DNA of 64,000 bases from Lycorma delicatula (Eukaryota > Arthropoda > Insecta > Hemiptera > Fulgoridae). The stretch lies in the NCBI RefSeq assembly GCF_047948215.1, contig NC_134456.1:76312515-76376514 (forward strand), in the 5' to 3' direction. A program made the position numbers and the translations under genes. Of this stretch, positions 23,360-35,622 are shown piece by piece; within the stretch, counting starts at the first letter, position 1, and every line of letters begins with the position of its first letter. The notes under the pieces were generated by a model that worked only from the letters and a program-made list of their open reading frames with translations, had not been told where the DNA came from and made no database searches.

Positions 23360-23975
23360 TCTATTTATATAAAAATGTTAAGTTCGTTTGTGTACAACTT
23401 CAAAAACTCAAAATGTTCTACACCGATTGAGCTCAAATTTTAGCACGATATATAACCCCCATCAAAGATTATTTTCATCTATTTTTAATAAATCTATCTG
23501 TCTATTTTTAATTTGTACATTTATAATTTGGAAATGTACACAAAGGAAAACCAATCAGATCAATGCAAGATGGCCGCTGTCAAACACAACGACCAAATTT
23601 CTTTGAATTATATTTGACAGCTAAAACATCTGTATTTTATTAAAAAAAAAAAACACGATAAACAAAATTTTAGCACGATATATAACCCGCATCAAAGATT
23701 GTTTTCATCTATTTTTAATAAATCTATCTATTTTTAATTTAGTTTTTTAATAAAAAGGATGCTAATAAATCAGATGGAAATGGAAACAAAGGAAAACCAA
23801 TCAGATCAATGCAAGATGGCCACTGTCAAACACAACGACCAATCACAAAGAGCCCGTATGACCGTTGCCAATGTAAACAAAATCACAACTGATTAAGTAA
23901 CAAATTTCTTTAAATTATATTTAACAGCTAAAACATCTGTATTTTAATTTTAAAAAACAAAAAAAACACCAAAAC
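23360..23975 (+). mobile_element. Helitron 5' end with internal duplication
   Basis: It starts with TC after a host A (A|TCTATTTATATAAAAATG), the usual Helitron 5' end. The next ~110 bases (GTTAAGTTCGTTTGTGTAC, ACTCAAAATGTTCT, CACCGATTGAGCTCAAATTT) match the 5' end of the Helitron at 25020. From about 23438 a segment beginning TTTAGCACGATATATAACCC is repeated at about 23668 (offset 230 bases), each copy running through AAACCAATCAGATCAATGC and CAGCTAAAACATCTGTATTT. The second copy holds about 80 more bases. No CTRR 3' end with hairpin was found downstream, so the right end is lost or unrecognised. No coding capacity. Confidence 0.7.
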
Positions 23976-24260
23976 AAAAAGAAAAGCCACCAAGGATGAC
24001 TTACAGTAAATAAATTAAAACACCCAACTTTCTTATAGTCCAGATAGACTTAAGACTATGCAAACAAAAAAAGTCGAAATAACCAAATACACAGAAAAGA
24101 ATATCCCTACATAATGACCAAAAAAATCCTTTGTTAGGTTATTTTCTTACATATATATGACCAAACAATCGTTTTTTGGTCATTTAGCGATCTTTGCTAT
24201 GTAAAAGCAAAGAACAAAATTCACAAATAGTAACACTGAAACCACACAACTAAGTACTCG

Positions 24261-24425
24261 TTTTTTTTTTTTTTTTTCTAACCTCCGAAACCACCGTTAT
24301 GCATTGCTTCAGATGATGATATGAATGATTTATAGCGTATGAAAATGCCATGCCTGACCGGGATTCCAACTCGGAACCACCGGATTAAAGTCCGGAGACG
24401 TTACCACTCGCGCCACGGAGGCCGG
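24261..24425 (-). mobile_element. tRNA-derived SINE type 2, copy b (full length)
   Basis: On the minus strand: GCCGGCCTCCGTGGCGCGAG (A-box-like head), a B-box-like GAGTTGGAATCCCGG, GTCAGGCATGGCATTTTCATA, then ATCATTCATATCATCATCTG-AAGCAATG and GGTGGTTTCGGAGGTTAG, ending in a 17-base A tail (T run 24261-24277). The head differs from SINE type 1, but the last ~45 bases are the same tail type 1 carries (ATCATCCTCTGAAGTAATA...GGTGGTTCCGGAGGCTAAA). Total length about 165 bases. Confidence 0.85.
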
Positions 24426-25019
24426 CAAACATATTCGTTAGGAGCCGAATAAAAACACGACTTACCAATATGGCGTTGTGTGTCAAACCAATTTTATACG
24501 GACTATAATTATTTTTAATACGCGAAACACTTTGCATTGATAGAACATTAACATAAACCTCTTCAAAAATTATTCCTTTTGAACTAATCCGCATTTTGAT
24601 ATCTTTGCTTTTCTATAACACGGCTGGAATTCTTTTCGTTTAATGATAAGAAGCGTTGTCGAAGAAAATAACCAAATTCTCTTCCAAAGGACATAATACA
24701 CCGCTAAACTACTTCTAAATAATTCAAGTTCGTGTAATTTTTATACGAATCGCGTTTTTATCAAAATCTCACCTTTTTCTCAATTGACCTGCGGGGTTTT
24801 GTTTTGTTTGGAGACCGTAATTCATTAGTAGATTCATACTCGAGAATCACGTTGTACACTGAAGCAGCACAACTTCTACTTACGTTAGCAGTTTATTAAC
24901 ATCTGAAATCAACGCCGTTTGATTATTCTATAATTTGTAAGCATTACTCTGCTTTTGTAAGCATTTAAAATGATGAGTTTTTTCGCACGACTTAAGGGCT
25001 TTTTTTCGCAGCCCACAAA
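24426..25019. other. AT-rich non-coding stretch
   Basis: Nothing coding is recognised between the SINE and the second Helitron. Confidence 0.5.
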
Positions 25020-25378
25020 TCTTTATATATAAAAATGTTAAGTTCGTTTGTGTACGCTTCAAAAACTCAAAATGTTCTGCACCGATTGAGCTCAAATTTT
25101 AGCTCGATATATAAACCGCATCAAAGATTGTTTTTATCTATTTTTCGTATCAGTCACATACCCGCGACCGCGAGAAAACAGTTTTTTTATTTTAACGGTC
25201 AGCTGTGTACCAGTGACCGCGCCATCTGCCGGAAGCGAGGGAAACACTCGCCATACTAGCTAACGACAACCGCAGTCACATGTGAAACAAAACCTGTTCC
25301 CAATTACATTGTTTATTAACAAAAAAAAAAAAATCAAATCCACTTGCATCTGATTCAGATTATTATACAGTGTCGTGA

Positions 25379-26380
25379 TTGAGCTGCGCCTTTCACCAAC
25401 CTCGGAATTTATTAAAAAACGACCAACACTGGCATATATGTATTAATGACGCGTGCAACACTGCACATCCAAACCAAATTCGCGCATTATTCGCAATTAT
25501 AGTGACCGCTTGCTTCCCTTCATCTCCCACAGAGTTATGGGAAAGATATCGATCGCGTAATGCTGAGAATATTTTGCATAGAGTACGCCTAGAAAATACC
25601 AATATGACCATGGAATTTACAACGAAGCATTCATACATAATGAAGACAAGTGCTTAGCTATTGCAAATAAAGTTCTTAGTCAATTCAGGAATGCCAGCAC
25701 CCACCCGAGCTGCGATTGCTACATTTGATGTGGATTTACGCCGTGAACAGAGTTACAACATTGGTGATCTTCTGTCATATGTCCAATCAAACATTCCCAA
25801 ATTAACTCGTGAACAGAAAGCCATTTATGATCCCATAATGCAAATGATAAATGACGGAGTTGGGGGGGACTTTCTTCTTGGATGCGCCAGGAGGAACTGG
25901 GAAAAAATTCCTCATTAGATTGATTCTAGCAACGGTTAGATCAAAAAATGACAATTATCCTGTTGCGGAATATTAATCAGCCAAAACTCTGCAACGGCAC
26001 GCGACTTGCAGTTAAAAAATTGATGAATAACGTAGTGGAAGCAACGATTCAACGGGGCCTTTCAAAGGTGAAGATATCCTCATTCCTCAAATACCCATGA
26101 TCCCGACCGATACACCATTTTTATTTAAAAGATTGCAATCCCCAATTGGATTGGCATTTGCAATCAATCAATAAAGCTCAAGGTCAAACTTTAGAATTGT
26201 GTGGTTTAGATTTAGATGCGGATTGCTTCTCACATGGGCAACTGTATGTTGCGTGTTCCCGAGTCGGCAAACCAGATAGCCTTTATATCTACGCAGACAG
26301 TGGAATAACAAAAAAATATTGTATATCCACAAGTATTGCAAAATTAAACTTCTATGAAACGTATGCTTTGTTTTGTTTCT
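25379..26380 (+). pseudogene. Helitron Rep/helicase remnant
   Basis: Pieces of the PIF1-type helicase survive. 25379-25625 gives IRALFAIIVTACFPSSPTELW and HRVRLENTNM, the conserved stretch ahead of the helicase. 25661-25860 gives MPAPTRAA, REQSYNIGDLLSYVQSN and LTREQKAIYD, the usual lead-in to the helicase. The Walker A loop is there but shifted by one frame (about 25880-25910, DAPGGTGKK, with K where T is usual). The sequence then jumps directly to the C-terminal end: IPMIPTDTPFLFKRLQ near 26090, then NKAQGQTLELCGLDLD, SHGQLYVACSRVGKP and LYIYAD (26170-26300). Helicase motifs between Walker A and motif V are deleted, as are the Rep nuclease domain and the start, so it is inactive. Confidence 0.9.
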
Positions 26381-26407
26381 CATTTCTCATCCATGCAACC
26401 ACAACGT

Positions 26408-26437
26408 GCCACAGCGAAGCGTGGCGGGTAGAGCTAG
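26408..26437 (+). terminator. Helitron 3' hairpin and CTAG end
   Basis: GCCAC and GTGGC pair around AGCGAAGC, followed by GGGTAGAG and the terminal CTAG. In Helitrons this hairpin stops strand transfer and defines the 3' end. Confidence 0.88.
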
Positions 26438-28412
26438 TTGTAAATAAAATACGTTTGCATTTTATTTATATTATGTGAAAGGAATTACATTTTTAATGTT
26501 AATTACGCTTCAAATTTTTTAATTTTATTTTAATTGTGGATTAATTTTATAAAATGATGGTTCTCGTAGATGAAAGACATTTCATAAGAAAACTAATTAT
26601 TACGGACACGCTTATATTTTATTTTATAAATCATCTTTCTAATACGGGAAGAATTCTTTTATTACGTAGTATATCCATCCATAATTAAAATACAATTAAC
26701 AAATTTGAAACATAATAAACAAAAGCGTAACTCCTTTAATACAATATAAATAAAATGCAAAAATATCTATTTACAATTTTATATTAACGATATAAAAAAT
26801 AAATCATAAAATGAAAAAAATATATTACTATGCCTCTTAGGAATTTATGGTACATTATATCTGTTCAAAAGCGCTACAAATCCGGGTTAAACAATAGGTA
26901 GAATTAGAATTATAACGACAAATTTTATCATAACTTTTAGCTTCTGATTAGCCAGTTTGCAAAGAATTGTTTAAAAAAAAGGTGCTTGTTAACTGAATAA
27001 TTGGTTTTCTACAAAGAAAGAACAAAAAAAAAGTAAAAGTAAAAAGAATAATACTGTTATTCATTTAAATTACTGTAAAATAAATTATAATAATAAACTT
27101 TTTTTTTTGTAGAAGAAAAAATCTACAGTTCTTTTGATGTAATATTTCAGACGTTAAGTAAAAATATATCAAAATTACTTTTATTCGCAATCATCTTTAA
27201 AGTTGTTACTGAATCGATTTGTTTTCAATAAAATTTTTTCCTTACAAAATTTAACTTGTAACCTAATCGGACCTGAGACATTTTGACCGTAATTAAGGGA
27301 ACTATCACATTATTATTATTATTCTTTTAATTTAACTTATATTAAAATGAATTCGTTTACCATTACAACTTTTTTTTTGTTTCTTTTTAATTAGTCGTAC
27401 ATTTTAATTAAGTTGACTAAATTCAAAAACAGGTCTATCATAACAGTTTTGTTTTAATATTTTGTCAATTAACATCGTCTATTTACAAAAAATGTTCGAG
27501 GAAGTTGGAATCCGCTAAAATTATATATCTAGTCGCGTTATATCTTCTTTGTTAATGAGTTTAAAAATTTTTAATTTATATTTTTGTTTTAATTGAAGGA
27601 AGTTTCACCCCAATAAATATTTTGCCAACCTATGAAAACAAATTTTATACTAAGATACATTTTCAAACAAGAATAGTCGTTTTGTTTCAGACTTTTCGAA
27701 GAATAGTACGGTACTACTTTCGGACGCACGGTGGGATGGGGAGATGAAAATGAGTTTTATTTACATTTTGTGATATGAATAGTAGTACAAAAAACCATTC
27801 ATTGAAATATAATTTTCTTATACACACATTCTAAAATGGCGGGTTGGCTATACTTTTTCCAGTTCTACTTGTAAAACTAAACAAAAAATATTGTTAGGAA
27901 AAATCGCAATTACTCCTTTGTTCTGCCCCTTGCCGCCATTTTGTTATTTATATATAAAAATTAATATTTCAAGTTCGGATAGCCGAATCACATTAATATT
28001 TGGTAAGCGTCTTGGTAATAAAGTTTTAAAATTAGAAAAAAAATCAGTACTTAAATACCTTCGCAAATTACAAAATGGCGGCCATGTTTATTTTTCAATT
28101 CGTTATATCTTCATAAATATTAGTTCTATTAAAATTGATGTCATTTAAAACATTAAGCCTTTTATTTTGAACAAAATGACATTTTATTTTTGAAAATCGG
28201 TTAACGAATAATCAAGTTATAGCATCAAATTGATGTAATTATGTGTATGTTTTTATGTCCACTTAACGTTAAATTCGATGAAATATTGTTTTTATTTATT
28301 GTTAATTTTAGTATTGTAAATTAGTATCAAATTAAGTAATAAATTTCTCACAATAATATACCTAATAATTATGACACAAAATTATAACATCAATTTTCTT
28401 CCATAACTAATG
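26438..28412. other. AT-rich non-coding stretch with a dispersed repeat
   Basis: No gene is recognised. About 27890-28240 resembles 41880-42150 (AAACATTAAGCCTTTTATTTTGAAC versus AAGCATTTTATTTTGAACACAATGACAT, then AATCGGTTAACGAATAATC versus AATCCGTTGACAAAAAATCGAG). This is a dispersed repeat of unknown class; the open frame 27891-28148 lies in it and is not credible as a gene. Confidence 0.55.
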
Positions 28413-30420
28413 TATGTATATATGTATAAAGTTGCGCGTGACTACTTGTCTAACCGCACGATTCTGTTTAAAGATGTGCGCCTAGTTGTGGAAATTTCCG
28501 TGTTCAGGAGAAGCCCTCAGGGTTCCGTTCTCGATTCTCTGCTGTGGAGCCTGGTCTTTAACGGATTTCTGAGATTGACATTCCCAGAAGGGATCACGCG
28601 CATCCCAACCACGTAGGGGAAGACACCCGCCTAGTGACGTTCCGGTCGCCACATCCTCCCCGTTCCTTCCCATGTTGGGCTTTAACGGGAGGGATCACGC
28701 ACAACTCAACATCGGCATTCGCCGATGGCTGCCTCCTTTTACTTCGTGGCAATTCACGAACGCAGCTGGAAGAAAGAGCGCGAGTAGCCTTGTCAGCTGC
28801 AGAGGGCTGGATGGACAGACAAAATTTAAAGATTTCTGACGAAGACTATGTTTCTGAAGGGCGCGGACAAATTTTCATACAATCGAAACCCCATATTAAA
28901 TATAAAGGCTGTGTAATCAGCTTTTATAGGCACCTAGGTGTTTTATTTCATGAGAAGTTGTTGTTTAGCAACCATGTCAAACAAGTGGCGGCGGACGCCG
29001 TCTCTGTGATTCACAAACTTAGGAGAATTGCTAAGGAAAGACTACGGGTTGTCCGGCCGTCAATTGTACATGGTGTCTTCGAGAGTACGACCACTTACGC
29101 GGCGCCCGTATGGACACAGAAGTTGGACAGGAATAGAGCACTTATTTTACATTTAAGCAGTGCCTAGCGCAGAACCTTAATTGCATGCACTGGTGTTTTT
29201 AAAACAACCTCCTACGAGGCTACTACCGTATTGGGAAAGGCTCTCCCAATCGATTTAGTAGTGAAAGTTCAGGCAGCTGTTTGGAGATTGCGAACTTGTC
29301 GGGAGGCCGAGGTATTTGGGATGCGGTTTCGAGCCAGGCCAATACCGGAGCAAAACGGTGATCGCAATGCACCATATCTAAATTTCGAACAGTTGCTCAT
29401 CTCCCGCCTCTTCGGTAGGCGGGAGAACCTCGCGATGGAAGCGTAGCAGCAGGAATAGCACGCCACGACTAAGAGACTATCCTTGTATAAATTTAAACAA
29501 GATCTGGGAGTATAGTACGCCATGTACTATACCTAGTTCATTTTTGAGGGCGACGGGAGCCAGGTGCTCACCAACCGTGTTAATCTGAAGCAATATCTGT
29601 TCAGGTTCTGCCTGGCAACTAATGAGCTGTGCGCCTTCGGAGAGGTGCAGTCGAATGAACATATGATGTTTGACTGCCCCGCTCTTAGGCGGGGGGCAGA
29701 AATCGGGCCACCCTGGAACTTAGAGGTCAAGGGGAAAATTGACCGCTCACAAAGGGCGAGTCAATGTGGCGTGAGTCGCATTGTCAGTCCGTGTAGGAGT
29801 TCCTTGATGCAGTTGCGTTCTTCAACCGGCATAAGTAGTTTATTAAGGGAAACATCTCCTACCGAGCTGCTATAGGAGGCTACCACCATCGAGGAATGGT
29901 CGGCTATCGGCCAACAGCTCCAAGCGATACAAATGGTAGACAGGTACTTGGTGGCATACAGCGACCTAGGCGTGGCAGCCGATTGCTGTCATTAGATTTA
30001 AGGTGACAAGTTAAATTTTATATTTACGATAGTCATATATTATAGTATAGACGGGGTGCGCCAACCCGATCTAGTTTAATATATGACAAGTGAACAGCTG
30101 GACACGAAAGCTAATGGTGTATTTACCAAGTTTATACCGTTCACTCTATTAGGTTTGCTCTAAGAGCTAAATAGGATATTGATCGCTTAAACTATCTGAG
30201 GTACGGTAGCCATTCACGGCACAAACATTCGGTCTTATGCTTTAAGGCGACCGAATGGGGCGGTGGCGGGAGAAATGCCAGTAGACCAAACAAACAAATA
30301 CCCAAATAATTAAATAGCCTACCACACTCGCGGTAACAAAAGGATTCCCACGCAAGTCATACACTTAAATCGGTTCAACCGGTGAGCAGCTACGTAGGAA
30401 CAAACATATACCCCTAAATA
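28413..30420 (+). pseudogene. R1-like LINE, 5'-truncated and broken
   Basis: This is a decayed non-LTR reverse transcriptase from the middle of the palm to the 3' end. 28440-28600 gives YLSNRTILFKD, RRSPQGSVLDSLLW and RLTFPEGI (usual CPQGSVLGPLLW). After a disturbed stretch the catalytic box appears as FADGCLLLLRGNSRTQLEERA near 28715, with one Asp of the expected ADD missing. 28790-29440 stays in one frame apart from a stop at 29165: EGWMDRQNLKIS, YKGCVISFYRHLGVLFHEK, TYAAPVWTQKLDRNRALI, then TTSYEATTVLGKALPIDLVV. A C-terminal finger-like CAFGEVQSNEHMMFDCPAL is at about 29630-29690 and the frame ends near 29995 (GVAADCCH). A moderately GC-rich 3' region runs to about 30420 with no poly-A. 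Clade from motif order; R1 group most likely. Confidence 0.82.
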
Positions 30421-30762
30421 CATTATTTACACTCCTTTTCGGGCAGTCGAGTAAAAAAGGTTTAACTCTTTGAATATTTTATTTTTTAAATTTGATTTTA
30501 TTTATTTTACATAAGTGCAATAAGGTTTTATAGTGTGGATATGATGGAAAAATTTGGAAGGAAAAATGTAAAGACTACCAGGAGTCTGTTCCTTTCATGC
30601 ACGAGTGCCCGTAACATTTAATGCTGAACTATCTTTTTAAATATTTTTCTTTACGTTTATCACTTTCTTCTTGCAATGTGTAAAATGCAGGTGTTTGTTG
30701 TATACATACTGTTTTTTTATGAGTACACCAATATATATGTATATATATTGAGTTTGTGTGTT
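30421..30762. other. AT-rich non-coding stretch
   Basis: Nothing is recognised in this short gap. Confidence 0.5.
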
Positions 30763-33700
30763 AAACATATCGCTCGCGCTATATGTTTGTAAATATATTT
30801 TATTTATATTATATTCTAAATACAACAGTATAATAATAATAATGGCAGATGAACCATAGCTAATCGGATGGGTGATAACCTGGTTAATAAAAGCCACTTC
30901 TGCCACTCTAACTGTGTATTTTTTGAAATCCTGGAAAGCGATAAACTATCGTGGGATGACAAAATTGATAGGTTTAAAAAAAAGAGATCGTACTGTTGCG
31001 TTTTGAAACATCTTAATCAATCATTAAGTTCGTTAACAACAACAATTAATTTATTGTTATATTAATCTTGAAACCTAAACGTGAAATAACACTTTCAAAA
31101 GAGTTTTCAGTAATTATAAGTATTTTTTATTTACACATAACTAATTTATAAAACCATTTTGTTTGATTATAAAATCGGTTAAAGACCCCTTATGTTAACA
31201 TAGGCTATAATTAATTTTTTTTATTCATTAAATTTGTACTTCGTAATGCTTTGTTCAACGTTTATTAAAAGGATACCCTTAATCCTTCCATGTAGATGCA
31301 AGAGCAGTTTCTAGAATAGTATCCTACTATTTTATAACGTATCTTTTATTATCCGACTGAATAAAATATAAACGTTTTTAAATAAAATTTAAATAGAAAG
31401 TTTAATGTTTTTATTTTAAATTTTACATGTAAATAAAAAGTCTTATAATTCTACTAAGAAAAATATTTTATTATAAACTTCCGTAATAAAAAAGAAATAA
31501 ATGATAAAATAATACGATAACTTTTGGTTTTCAGATTTCAACGGATATATCCATTTTGAACACATCTGAATCTATTTTGACTAGTTTCGGCGTGACGTCT
31601 GAACGTACGTATGTATCTCGCATAACTTAAAAACGATTAGCCGTAGGATGTTGAAATTTTGGATTTAGGACTATTATAGCAACTAAATGTGCACCTTCTC
31701 TTTCTATTACAATTAACTTGACCAAAAATATCCAAAAAAGCCCATAATCCAAAAAAAAAATGGATTTGGGACTTTTTCTTAACTGCACTAATAAGCTCTC
31801 ATTGAGAGCTTTTCAACGATACATCATAATTGGTTCCAGAGTTAGAGCAGAAAAAAAATTTAATTAATTAAATATTTGGATCTTACAAGGGGAAGGCATA
31901 TCGGTTCAAATCCAACTTAATCCCCTTTTCTTTTTATTTTATTAAAACATTTTTTGTTTTATTCAAATATATTGATTTATTAATAATTATTAACCTCTGA
32001 CTGCAAAAATTCATTTACAATAAATATTAATACAATAATAACAATAAAAAAAATAAATGAAAATATATCAGAAGTTGTTAATGAAATAAAATTTTACGTA
32101 CTTTTCATTCAAAATGAATGATGTATATGAAATTTAGAAAATGTACAAGGAAGTCATGTGGTGTCCATAATTTCACTCAAACAAATGTGGATTCAAACAA
32201 AAAAATTTTCGTTTAAAAAATATAATTGCTATTAAATGCAAACACCTCACATATTTCATACAATTTTAAAATATTATTTTTAAGTTTTCGTGCCCTTTAA
32301 TTCGGCCGCTTTTCAGATCGCTGGTCTGGGAACCTACAGTTTACCAGATGCCCATGTAAACGCGGGCTAAATGGAAGTTCGAAATCGGAACCTGTTGTGA
32401 CCTTACAACCTGTTGTAATTTGCCTTACTATGTTGTGTTTGAAAAACACGTTGAGGGATGAAATATTCGAGAGTAGTAGTTGTAGTTGAACCACTATAGC
32501 GTTGCTGTTTAATATAAATGAACACTTTTACGTCTTAAATAGACATTTCTTCTCTCTAAAATTAATATTATTTAATAATAATAGAGTGTAAAAATGATAA
32601 ACGTTTTTGTGTGTCGAAGAAAGTGGTGCCATAACACATGTTAATGATGAAAAACTACTGATTAGTCTTGAAATATTAAGAGCACGTGTTTTTTCGAATT
32701 GAAATATTTTAAAATTGGAAATTAGATATTTTAATAATTGACATTTAAAATTTAGAAACTGAGTTTAACCCTAAAAGTGGCTGCTAAATTTAACAATAAA
32801 ATAAAGAAAGAAAACGATAACGAAATTCTAGTAAAAAAATTAATAAACATCACAAATTGGTAAAAATCAGATAGCCGGGAAGATCGAAACAGCGAGCAGG
32901 AAATAGTATCACGTGAATTTAATTTACGATTGAAATTGATATGGATATTAGGATTTTGTTCCATCAACAAAAACAGTCGTAAACTTTTGGAAAAACCAAA
33001 TAATCATAATAATAATAATATCACATGTAATATAACATTGACTATAATTTGTGAAAGTTTTCTGCAAAATAAGAAAGTACATATAGTTGTAAATTTGTTT
33101 GTTAACTACTACTTTACTAAACAGTGTATAGAAAAGAAGAATAATCCCAATTATTGTACTACTCACTTTTTCATGTTTTCTTCTTATTTTTTTTTTCATG
33201 TTTGAAACGTTGAAAAAGTTTCAGTTTTAAGATGTTATGGCTGTTTTAAGCTGTGTGAAGGAACGTAAGAATTATATAACATATAATTATTACAGATTGT
33301 TTGTGGATTTGTGAAAAAATGTTTCAAATTTGTTTGGAAGTGAATTGTATCGTATATCTCGTGTAATGAATGCGATTACAGTATAGATATTGCATTGTGT
33401 ACTTGTCATATGTTGTATGAAGTTAATCTATTTTCTCGCCGACGTAACATATATATTTTTATTTTAATCTTAAAGATTAAAATAAAAATTAACAAATTTT
33501 AGAAAAAATTTAACTGCTTTAGAAAATTTGAATTGTTATTACGGTCTTGTAATTTTGTGATTTCAGATTGTGTCGCCGATGATAAAATTTATTTATTTGC
33601 CTAGTAATCACAGAATTACGCTCCCCTATTGTAATTAGGTGAATGAAAAAATTCGTAATTATTAGGTTTTATTGTATTAAATGCAAATTTATAATTCTGA

Positions 33701-34085
33701 GAAAAAAAATTATTTGTTACCGAATATATTACAGTATCAGCCATTTTTCCTTTTGCACTGTTCTTTATTAAAACAACATTGCAGATTTTTTAATTAATCA
33801 GTGATTTTGTCTGTATGCTGTTTTATTTTGAGCTGTTTTGTTAGATTTTCCCCGATGATAAACCAGGAAGAAAAATAATTAAAACTTAAAACAAAAAATA
33901 TATATGAATTTTTTATTCCTTTCCCGGTAGAAAAAACTAAAAAAAAGCGAAGTTAGAAACATAAAAACAGCCGTTAATTTATAAGATGTTTATATACTAC
34001 TACTATTGTCGAATTTATTAATACGATTTACCGATTACAGAATTATTCAGTAATAATAAGATTCGAAGTGGTATATTTTAAAACA
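30763..34085. repeat. 3.3-kb repeat unit, copy A
   Basis: This segment aligns in the same orientation with 55804-58761 plus 63597-63760. Landmarks in both: AAACATATCGC palindrome at the left end; CCATAGCTAATCGGATGGGT with CCTGGTTAATAAAAG; GTTAACATAGGCTATAATTA; CCTTAATCCTTCCATGTAGA; a family D element; AAAAACACGTTGAGGG; CGAAACAGCGAGC; AAGCTGTGTGAAGGAACGTA; and at the right end TAAGATGTTTATATA with CAGTAATAATAAGA. No gene is recognised and short frames are not shared between copies beyond chance. It may be an old, large non-autonomous transposon or a segmental duplication. 33605-33950 has no counterpart in copy B. Confidence 0.85.
31520..32180. repeat. Family D repeat inside copy A of the 3.3-kb unit
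   Basis: This matches 42708-43383 and 46789-47440: TTGGTTTTCAGATTTCAACGG, TATTTTGACTAGTTTCGGCGTGACG, GATTAGCCGTAGGATGTTGA, TGAGAGCTTTTCAACGATA, then a B-box-like ATCGGTTCAAATCC. Its right edge is GTACAAGGAAGTCATGTGGTGTCC. The left 12-base end (ACTTCCTTGTAC) is worn away here. The copy sits at the same place in unit copy B. Confidence 0.85.
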
Positions 34086-35435
34086 ACAAACTGATATTAG
34101 TAAAAACAAAACGCGAGAAATATACAACACAAATCTTACCTCATTTTATGCTATAAATAATAAAATACTAATAAAGTAAAAAAAGAAAAGTTTTCGGTAG
34201 AAGAAAGCAACTTAAAAAATAAAAATTACTTGTATTTTTTATATTAATTTCTAAAGTGTTGTTACCACTTATGGCCTTATAGTATACTTTGCATGTAACC
34301 GAGGTACGGTACGACACGTATTTAATTAAAAAAGGTAAAAATACATTCGAAAAGTTCAGATTTTAAAAGAGTAAATTTGCAAACAGTATATTTTTAAAAT
34401 CATCAATGAATCCGTGGTATATTGATTTTTCGCTGCGTACCAGAAACTCCTAGAAAATATTTTTTTTTATTTTTCTTTTATACGCTAAATAAATTGTTCA
34501 ACATTGTGGTATGCAGTAGATACAAAAAAATTAGAGTTTGCAATTTCACATAAAATTTAATTATTTCTTGGATTTTTGTACCACAAACGTTTAGGGTGGT
34601 TGACATTTTATATACCATAAAGTTTCAGGTAGGATTCATGAAAATAATGTGGATTAAATAAGAATGAGTTATGGCTACAAAGAATTACTTAAAATAAGTT
34701 TCCCTGTGAAAGTCGTTAAAAGTTTACCGACAATTTTTTTCTTTTTATTTTAAAATTTTGTTAAAATATCAAATCAAATAGCAAGTCATGGGCCAAAATT
34801 TTCTTATTGGTAGGGTTCTTTGCCAATTTTTTTTTTAATCTATTTAATTAAATCAAGATTTAAATAATAATTTATACCAAAGGTTTCGTTAAAATCAGTT
34901 CTTTTTTTTTCGTGGTACAGATAAATTGAATTTTAAATATTTTTACCTTCATTGTAACACCAGTTTTACACGTAATATAAAAGTTCGCTTCATGCAGAAT
35001 ATAACCATTAAAAAAGTTCTAATGTGTTCCATTAAAGTTAACTACAGAATGTCTGAAAAATAGACCCTCACAAGAACAACATATACACTGAGGCATATAT
35101 TCCAGATCTTTTAATAAACTGCAAAAAATTCTTATCGTTTAGAGTTCATTTCTCCTGTGATACAGTCGAACAATATTCTTCCTAAGTCGGAGTTGATCAT
35201 CATTTCGTTTATTTGCTTTTTGTTACCGATCATTTAATCGATCATTGGTTTGATATAATTCTTCTGATCTTAATTTTTTGTACACGTTCTCTAGTTTTCA
35301 AATTTTCTCCCTCTTTATATTCATCATCCTCTCTTAATCTTTTTATTCTTTTCTTGGTCTTAACTTACTTAACTTAACTTACTTTTTTTTTGGTTTGTAA
35401 CATTTTCTTACTCTTTTCTTTTTTTAACCTTTTTC
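34086..35435. other. AT-rich non-coding stretch
   Basis: Nothing is recognised apart from short direct repeats of TTAACTTA near 35360-35380. Confidence 0.5.
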
Positions 35436-35439
35436 CAAT

Positions 35440-35622
35440 TTAACTCTTGATTTATTAATAATTATTAACCTCTGGTTGAAAAACAACTTACAGTAAATAA
35501 TACCTTCAATAATGAAAAAAAAAAATCATAAGTTATTAGTGAAATAACATTATATGTACTTTTAAAAATGTATGTAAATTTAATAGGCGTACAAGGAAGT
35601 CCTGTGGTGTCCACAGGACTTA
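35440..35622. repeat. Family D repeat, right-end fragment
   Basis: TTGATTTATTAATAATTATTAACCTCTG, AAGTTATTAGTGAAATAA, and the right edge GCGTACAAGGAAGTCCTGTG-GTGTCCACAGG match the last ~190 bases of family D. The short CCTGTGG-TGT-CCACAGG hairpin is a compensated variant of the ATGTGG-TGT-CCACAT hairpin in other copies. Confidence 0.8.

Larger units (their letters stand above)
25020..26437 (+). mobile_element. Helitron, both ends present, internally deleted
   Basis: Rolling-circle transposon with a 5' TC (25020-25021) after host A, and a 3' end made of a hairpin (GCCAC...GTGGC, 26408-26425), eight more bases and CTAG (26434-26437) followed by host T. Insertion between A and T without target duplication is the family rule. 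The element is 1418 bases where autonomous relatives are several kb, and retains only scraps of the Rep/helicase gene (25379-26380). The first ~110 bases are shared with the Helitron end at 23360. It could only move with help from another copy. Confidence 0.88.
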
